A stretch of DNA of 10,142 nt. It comes from an uncultured Selenomonadales bacterium. Its GTDB lineage: Bacteria > Bacillota > Negativicutes > Selenomonadales > Selenomonadaceae. The notes beneath the pieces were generated by a model. The model saw only the letters and a list, made by a program, of their open reading frames with translations. It had not been told where the DNA came from and did not search any database. Every line of letters starts with the position of its first letter. The first letter of the stretch is position 1. The stretch lies in the NCBI GenBank assembly GCA_946547205.1, contig CAMNPA010000018.1:1-10142 (forward strand). Reading direction: 5' to 3'. The position numbers were made by a program, and so were the translations under genes. Shown in pieces: positions 5,505 through 10,142 of this stretch.

Positions 5505-5654
5505 TTATTTCGTTTCTTTATGAGTGGTGTGTTTCTTGCAGAACTTGCAATACTTTTTCAGCTCGATACGATCGGGCGTATTCTTTTTGTTTTTGTTCGT
5601 CCTGTAGTTGCGATTTTTGCATTCGCTGCAGGACAAGGTGATATTCGTCCTCAT
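5505..5654 (-). CDS. rpmG: 50S ribosomal protein L33
   Basis: This is a 49-residue protein. It reads MRTNITLSCSECKNRNYRTNK, then a lysine-rich stretch, ELKKYCKFCKKHTTHKETK and a TAA stop. L33 is a small 50S protein near the E site. Two CxxC pairs (CSEC and CKFC) are present, so this is the zinc-binding (C+) form rather than the zinc-independent paralogue. The ATG at 5654 has AAGGAGG upstream. It is the first protein gene of the operon, downstream of three tRNA genes, and secE starts 18 bp after its stop. The rpmG-secE-nusG order is common in Firmicutes. Confidence 0.96.
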   Translation of the reverse strand: MRTNITLSCSECKNRNYRTNKNKKNTPDRIELKKYCKFCKKHTTHKETK

Positions 5655-5685
5655 GGCGCGACCTCCTTGAAAAATTTCATAGCCT

Positions 5686-5716
5686 TAATTAATTTAATAA
5701 GCCCCTCTGCAGGGGC
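5686..5716 (-). terminator. Weak hairpin between tRNA-Met and rpmG
   Basis: GCCCCT/AGGGGC (5716-5711 with 5706-5701) forms a 6-bp GC stem with a 4-nt loop. The following minus-strand sequence is A/T-rich but broken by A residues, so the T tract is poor. It may be a leaky terminator or an RNA processing or stabilising hairpin separating the tRNAs from the ribosomal-protein mRNA. Confidence 0.45.
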
Positions 5717-5728
5717 ATTGATCTCAAG

Positions 5729-5805
5729 TGGTGGCGGCACACGGATTTGAACCGCGGACACAGCGGGTATGAACCGCTTGCTCTAGCCAACTGAGCTATG
5801 CCGCC
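5729..5805 (-). tRNA. tRNA-Met (elongator, anticodon CAT)
   Basis: A 77-nt cloverleaf with encoded CCA. The acceptor GGCGGCA pairs fully with TGCCGCC. The anticodon stem AGCGG/CCGCT encloses loop TTCATAC. The closed first acceptor pair and the anticodon stem distinguish it from the initiator. The alternative with this anticodon, a lysidine-modified tRNA-Ile2, is less likely because the loop matches elongator Met. It follows tRNA-Thr without a gap. Confidence 0.92.
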
Positions 5806-5881
5806 TGGAGCTGATGACCGGGATTGAACCGGTGACCTTATCCTTACCAAGGATACGCTCTGCCGACTGAGCTACATCAGC
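5806..5881 (-). tRNA. tRNA-Thr (anticodon GGT)
   Basis: A 76-nt cloverleaf with encoded CCA. The acceptor GCTGATG pairs with CATCAGC. The anticodon stem TATCC/GGATA encloses TTGGTAA, giving anticodon GGT, which reads ACC and ACT codons. It lies directly against tRNA-Met and 2 bp from tRNA-fMet, consistent with one precursor transcript. Confidence 0.96.
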
Positions 5882-5883
5882 AT

Positions 5884-5959
<76 letters not shown>

Positions 5960-5996
5960 AGCTTTTGTTACAAACGCTTTGTCCATAACAGGGCGC

Positions 5997-6025
5997 ATAA
6001 TATCACACAGTTTTAAATCTGTCAA
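5997..6025 (-). promoter_or_regulatory. Strong housekeeping promoter for the tRNA/ribosomal operon
   Basis: On the minus strand, a perfect -35 TTGACA (6025-6020) and a -10 TATTAT (6002-5997) are separated by exactly 17 bp. The predicted start lies near 5990, about 30 nt before tRNA-fMet. No other good promoter was seen before rpmG, so it probably drives the tRNAs and, by read-through of a weak hairpin, the ribosomal-protein genes. Confidence 0.88.
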
Positions 6026-6086
6026 CAAAAAGTTTTGCGGGCGTTGAGCGACTTTATACTGATTTGGCGGCAGATGAATCAATTTT

Positions 6087-7058
6087 TCACGTCGACAAAA
6101 GATAATCGGCGGGCTTGCCAAAAATTTCCACGAGCTTTGCAATATCTTTTGCCGTGAAATTGTATATGCCGCGCATTTTGTCGGAAACAGTCACTGGAGA
6201 TAATCCTAAAAGTTTCGCAAGTGCCGTATAGGTAAGTTGCCGCTTCTTCATTTCAGCCAACAAATTTTTATAAGGAGTTTTACATTTCTTCGATAAAGCA
6301 TTTTTTCCGTCGTCGCGTGCAAGCAAATATTCGGCGGGCAGTCCGAAAATTTTTTCAAGCTTATCAACTTGTTCAGCTGTGAAATTTTGGTTGCCGCTCA
6401 TTTTGAAAGAAATGGATGATTGCGATAAGCACATAGGTTTCGCGAGACGATGATATGACCATTTACGCGTGTCAAGTTCTCTCAATAAATTTACGAATGG
6501 ACTTTTGCCACGATGTGCAGTAGATAAGTTTGATATTGTCTCGTCCGTGTGGTGCTTTCCGAAAAAATAATTTTTCTCGCCTGTGCGATCTTCCGACATT
6601 TGTGCTTTCGTCTTGGCGGAATGTTTTTTGCCCGCACGTGCCGCTCCAATTTTTGCCCGCGTATCGTCAGAAATTATCTTGCCCTTTTGAGCCGCGCCGA
6701 TTTTTTTGCAGTGTTCCCGCGATTTGGGAACGCCTTTACGTGCTGCCGAAAGTTTCGCTCGCGTATCGTCGCAAGGTATGCCGCCTTCGCCGCCGTTCGT
6801 CAAGTTGTATCCGTTCGGAGCTTTACTGTTGAAGTAAGCAATCCAAAACATTTCGCGTTCATTGAGCTGTTCGAGAGTCTCGCACTCTTCGATAACTTCA
6901 ATCGTGAAATTTTCCAAGCCGTATTTGCGAATCGCGTTGCCGATGGCACTGCTCGCTACTTTGTGTTGCTCCATGCGTCTGTGAAGTTTTTGCTTTGTCT
7001 GCCCAACGTATGGCTTGCCGTTGAGCTTGCAGACAATCAGATAAACTACACCGTACAT
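6087..7058 (-). CDS. GIY-YIG endonuclease with NUMOD3 repeats and two tandem HTH domains
   Basis: A 323-residue putative site-specific nuclease. The GIY-YIG domain (about 1-90) shows VVY at 4-6, YVGQT at 17-21, the arginine pair at 27-28 with EQH after it, and the NEREMFWI segment bearing the catalytic glutamate candidate at 69. NUMOD3-like DNA-binding repeats follow at about 96-147 and 170-186 (CDDTRAKLSAARKG, SDDTRAKIGAARAGKKHS, HTDETISNLSTAHRGK). Two homologous Cro/XRE-like helix-turn-helix units occupy about 186-248 and 261-323. They share NLL, LAK, LS, S-KM-G, NFTA, KL and IFG-PA-YLL. GIY-YIG plus NUMOD3 is typical of homing endonucleases; the duplicated repressor-like tail is not. It stands alone between the RND gene and the tRNA cluster, with its own promoter, and interrupts no visible host gene. 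Target site is unknown. Confidence 0.88.
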   Translation of the reverse strand: MYGVVYLIVCKLNGKPYVGQTKQKLHRRMEQHKVASSAIGNAIRKYGLENFTIEVIEECETLEQLNEREMFWIAYFNSKAPNGYNLTNGGEGGIPCDDTRAKLSAARKGVPKSREHCKKIGAAQKGKIISDDTRAKIGAARAGKKHSAKTKAQMSEDRTGEKNYFFGKHHTDETISNLSTAHRGKSPFVNLLRELDTRKWSYHRLAKPMCLSQSSISFKMSGNQNFTAEQVDKLEKIFGLPAEYLLARDDGKNALSKKCKTPYKNLLAEMKKRQLTYTALAKLLGLSPVTVSDKMRGIYNFTAKDIAKLVEIFGKPADYLLST

Positions 7059-7157
7059 AATATCAAGCCGCCTTTCTTGACTGCGCGGCGCGAGCGTGCT
7101 AGAATCAAAATGCGAAAAGGCTCTGCCGTGCGTTTGATGAATTCTTTGAACGATTCA

Positions 7158-7186
7158 ATCTTAGCACGTAGGGCTTTTTCCGTCAA
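7158..7186 (-). promoter_or_regulatory. Predicted promoter of the GIY-YIG gene
   Basis: On the minus strand, -35 TTGACG (7186-7181) and -10 TAAGAT (7163-7158) are spaced by 17 bp. The transcript would begin about 90 nt before the ATG at 7058. A perfect dyad, TTGAA-CGA-TTCAA (7146-7158), covers the edge of the -10 and the start site and could be an operator. Confidence 0.65.
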
Positions 7187-7197
7187 TAAAGACAATC

Positions 7198-7235
7198 AAA
7201 AAACCGCCGAGTGTTCAGCCCGACGGTTGATTTTT
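7198..7235. terminator. Intrinsic terminator after the RND gene, possibly bidirectional
   Basis: An 8-bp stem AACCGCCG/CGACGGTT (7202-7209 with 7221-7228, one G-T pair) is followed on the minus strand by a T run (7203-7198). On the plus side it is followed by GA and seven T. It ends RND transcription before the GIY-YIG promoter. Confidence 0.85.
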
Positions 7236-7250
7236 TTATTTTAACGAAAA

Positions 7251-10142
7251 TCACATGTAGTCCGTTGACCGCCTGAGCCTGTCTTGTCGCATGAATCCGA
7301 GTTTCTTGGCAACGTATTCAGTGATGACGAACAATACAGGGATAATGAACACGCCGAGCATTGTTGCAAATAGCACGCCCCCGACCACGCTTACGCCCAT
7401 AGAGTTGCGCGCTGCCGAACCTGCACCGGTCGCCATTGCCAAAGGTAAACAGCCGATTATGAACGCGAACGAAGTCATCAAAATCGGGCGAAGTCTCAAG
7501 CCTGCCGCCTCAAGAGCCGCTTTAATCGGTTCCATGCCTCTGTCGACGCGAACTTTGGCGAACTCAACGATAAGTATTCCGTTTTTACATGCAAGTCCTA
7601 CAACTACGATTATTGCGATCTGCATATATACGGAATCTTGTAATCCCGCGCTTGCTTGACCATTGTGCATTGCCGCCGAAATCATCGCCATGAAGTATTC
7701 AGAGAATATTGCGCCGAATAAACCTGTTGGCACGCTCAAAAGCACTGCGAACGGTACCGACCAACTTTCATACAGCGCGGCGAGCATTAGGAAGACGAAT
7801 ACCAATGCCAACGCCAAAACTTGTCCCGTTGAACTTGACGCCTTTTTCTCTTCGCGAGATTGTCCCGACCATTCGATATTGAATCCGACGCCTGCCTCTT
7901 CGTTGACGATCTGTTCAATCGCTGCCATTGCTTGACCTGATGAATAGCCTTGACCGGCGTTGCCTTGAATCGTGACTGCGCGGGCGGCGTTGAATCTTGA
8001 AATTTGCGTTGGGCCTGTGGACATGTGCGGAGTGATTAACGAGCTGAGCGGCACCATTTGCCCGGCGGAGCCTTTGACAAAAACGAATCGCGCACAATCA
8101 GCCTCACTGCGATAGAGAACGTCCGATTGCAGCATGACTTTATACGTGCGCCCGAATTTGTTGAAGTCGTTGACTTGCATACCGCCGAAATTGACTTGAA
8201 GAGCCGTGAACACGTCCGAAAGATTCACGCCTAACAATTTGACTTTCTCGCGATCAATATCGTATTCAACGGTTGGAGACGCGATATTAAACGTCGTGCG
8301 CACACCTTGCATTTCGGGACGCTGATTAGCCTTCGCGACGATTCGTTTAGTCAATTCGTCAAGTTCTTCGTCCGTGTGACCAGCCATATCTTGAAGTTGC
8401 AGCGACCAACCGCCGACGTTGCCGAGACCGGGCAGAGCAGGCGGATTGAACGCGATAACTTGAGCTTCGGGAACAGTCATTGCGCCGAGCCGAAACATCG
8501 TGCCGATACACGCATTAACCGACGCTTCCGGGCCGCGTTTAGTCCAATCCTCAAGACCGCAGACGATAATTCCCGCGCTAGGTTTTGAGCCGAACGACAG
8601 AATATCAAAGCCCGTTATCATCATGCAATTCTTCAGACCTGGCATTTCCTTCATGACAGCCGCGCCGAGTTTGTCAATCGTTTGGACGGTGTGATTCATT
8701 GATGTACCTTCGGGCAGGCTTATCGACGTGAAGAAATAGCCTTGATCTTCTTCGGGCACGAACGTTGACGGGAGCCGCTGATAAATCGTCCACGTCAGAC
8801 CGCCGACAATCAGCAGGAAAATTATCGCGAGCTTTGAAACTTTGATAAACTTCGCGACAATGCCGACGTAACCGTTTTTCGTGCGGTCGAACCAGTTGTT
8901 AAAGCCGTTGAAGAATTTGTCGAAGACGCCTTGCTTTTTATTCGGGTCTTTCGGTTTGAGAATCATTGCGCAAAGTGCGGGCGTCAAAGTCAGCGCGACG
9001 AATGCCGATAAGCCCATCGAAATTGCGATTGTCAGCGCGAATTGCCGATAAAGCACGCCCATCATTCCGCCGAGAAATGCGACGGGCACGAACACCGCAG
9101 CCAAGACAAACGCTATTGCCACGACCGGACCTTGAACTTCGTCCATTGCGCGTTCGGTTGCATCGACGGGCTGAAGTCCTTCTTCCATGTGGTGCTCAAC
9201 GTTTTCGATAACAACTATCGCGTCGTCGACGACAAGACCTATTGCCAAGACCATCGCGAAGAGTGTTAAAGTGTTGATTGAAAAGTCCAGCACGATAAAT
9301 GCCGCGAACGTTCCGATAAGCGAGACAGGCACGGCGAGTAGCGGAATAATCGTTGCGCGCCAACTCTGCAGGAAGACGAAGATAACGAACACGACGAGCA
9401 AAAGAGCTTCAACGAACGTGTGCGCGACTTCCTCGATTGATGCGCGAATGTAATCGGTGCTGTCGAAAATTTCGCTGATGAAAAGGTTCGGCGGAAGATT
9501 CGGTTTTTGGCGTTCGATGATGTCTTGCACGCCGCGAACAGTCGTCATTGCGTTGGCGTCCGATGTCAACTGAATGCCGAAACCGACGGAAGGATAGCCG
9601 TTGAATTTTGCGATAATGTTGTTGGCTTTTTGACCCGATTCGATTCGCGCAACGTCTTTCATGTAAACAAAGGTGCCGTCACTGCGACTTTTCAAGATGA
9701 TGTTCTCGAATTGTTCAATTTCCGTGAGACGCCCTTGAACTTTGCCCGTGAACTGTTTCTCTTGACCGTTTGCAAGCGGCATTGAACCGATTGTACCGGC
9801 GGCGGCTTGCAAGTTCTGTTCGTTAATGGCGTTGGAAACATCGGCAATGGTAAGGTCGTATTCGGCGAGTTTATCGGGATTGAGCCAAATGCGCATTGAA
9901 TAATCGGAGCCGAAGATTTGCACGTCACCGACGCCATCGACGCGTTTGATCTCGTCCATCAGATAAATATCGGCGTAATTTTTCATGAAGGCGCGGTCGT
10001 ATTCACCGGTTGGCGAATACATTGCCAGGAACAGAGCCATTTCATTTGACGCCTTGCGAGTTGTGACGCCGACGCGTTGAACGTCCGTGGGCAAGCTCGC
10101 GTTTGCAATGGCGACGTTGTTTTGAACTTTGACGGAGTCCAT
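7251..10142 (-). CDS. RND multidrug efflux transporter, HAE1/AcrB-like (5' end outside window)
   Basis: This is an inner-membrane proton-driven drug exporter that would work with a periplasmic adaptor and an outer-membrane channel. The visible 963 residues align with AcrB from about residue 102 on, so roughly 100 N-terminal residues lie beyond the right edge; the edge ATG is internal. Seen are the first porter domain (VGDVQIFGSDYSMRIWLNP), TM4 with the paired aspartates of LAIGLVVDDAIVV (306-307, AcrB D407/D408), VAIAFVLAAVFVPVAFLGG, and the second porter domain (LPSTFVPEEDQGYFFTSISLPEGTS). TM10-11 carry the lysine of GLACKNGILIVEFAK (853, AcrB K940) and the LRLRPILMTS arginine (883). Proton-relay residues are intact, so the pump should be active. 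AcrA-like and TolC-like partners are expected upstream, outside the window. Substrates cannot be predicted. Confidence 0.96.
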   Translation of the reverse strand: MDSVKVQNNVAIANASLPTDVQRVGVTTRKASNEMALFLAMYSPTGEYDRAFMKNYADIYLMDEIKRVDGVGDVQIFGSDYSMRIWLNPDKLAEYDLTIADVSNAINEQNLQAAAGTIGSMPLANGQEKQFTGKVQGRLTEIEQFENIILKSRSDGTFVYMKDVARIESGQKANNIIAKFNGYPSVGFGIQLTSDANAMTTVRGVQDIIERQKPNLPPNLFISEIFDSTDYIRASIEEVAHTFVEALLLVVFVIFVFLQSWRATIIPLLAVPVSLIGTFAAFIVLDFSINTLTLFAMVLAIGLVVDDAIVVIENVEHHMEEGLQPVDATERAMDEVQGPVVAIAFVLAAVFVPVAFLGGMMGVLYRQFALTIAISMGLSAFVALTLTPALCAMILKPKDPNKKQGVFDKFFNGFNNWFDRTKNGYVGIVAKFIKVSKLAIIFLLIVGGLTWTIYQRLPSTFVPEEDQGYFFTSISLPEGTSMNHTVQTIDKLGAAVMKEMPGLKNCMMITGFDILSFGSKPSAGIIVCGLEDWTKRGPEASVNACIGTMFRLGAMTVPEAQVIAFNPPALPGLGNVGGWSLQLQDMAGHTDEELDELTKRIVAKANQRPEMQGVRTTFNIASPTVEYDIDREKVKLLGVNLSDVFTALQVNFGGMQVNDFNKFGRTYKVMLQSDVLYRSEADCARFVFVKGSAGQMVPLSSLITPHMSTGPTQISRFNAARAVTIQGNAGQGYSSGQAMAAIEQIVNEEAGVGFNIEWSGQSREEKKASSSTGQVLALALVFVFLMLAALYESWSVPFAVLLSVPTGLFGAIFSEYFMAMISAAMHNGQASAGLQDSVYMQIAIIVVVGLACKNGILIVEFAKVRVDRGMEPIKAALEAAGLRLRPILMTSFAFIIGCLPLAMATGAGSAARNSMGVSVVGGVLFATMLGVFIIPVLFVITEYVAKKLGFMRQDRLRRSTDYM

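Noticed and set aside
5729..5805. tRNA with CAT anticodon read as tRNA-Ile2 (lysidine type)
   Set aside because: The anticodon loop TTCATAC and the stem match elongator tRNA-Met better than Ile2, though modification cannot be seen in DNA.

Overview
The window holds a ribosomal-protein operon flanked by two selfish-looking nuclease genes, a broken chemoreceptor gene and two partial metabolic or transport genes. Base composition is moderate. The set suggests a Firmicutes lineage that has an outer membrane, such as the Negativicutes. The reasons are the order tRNAs-rpmG-secE-nusG-rplK-rplA-rplJ-rplL, an L10-type leader with an attenuator, strong GGAGG ribosome sites, and an HAE1-type RND pump that only makes sense with an outer membrane. 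This placement is inference; no 16S or other marker is present.

Layout. Positions 2-502 (+) hold the 3' part of a malic enzyme gene, followed by tRNA-Arg(CCG) and a bidirectional terminator at 622-649. From 658 everything is on the minus strand. In transcription order from the right these are: an RND transporter (7251-10142, 5' end outside the window) with its terminator; a GIY-YIG nuclease with NUMOD3 repeats and two tandem HTH domains (6087-7058); a near-consensus promoter (5997-6025); tRNA-fMet, tRNA-Thr and tRNA-Met; rpmG, secE, nusG, rplK, rplA, an L10 leader, rplJ and rplL; a terminator; a chemoreceptor gene cut off just after its HAMP domain (1425-2168); and a NUMOD4/HNH nuclease gene whose start codon overlaps the chemoreceptor's stop (658-1428).

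The seven translation genes and three tRNAs look like one transcription unit. RpmG and rplKAJL products are 50S components, NusG couples transcription to translation, and SecE belongs to the Sec translocon. The usual partners rpoB and rpoC do not follow rplL here.

The most unusual signal lies between genes. Three spacers (500-527, 2669-2773, 4222-4263) consist of phase-locked 7-bp repeats, each with a different unit sequence. Two of them begin exactly on the stop codon of the preceding gene. They resemble the short tandemly repeated repetitive (STRR) heptamers described in cyanobacteria, but here they sit in and beside a ribosomal-protein operon of an apparent Firmicute. No stretch over 300 bases lacks a gene; the longest spacers (5960-6086, 7059-7250, 3347-3494, 2632-2788) are covered by promoter, terminator, leader or repeat entries.
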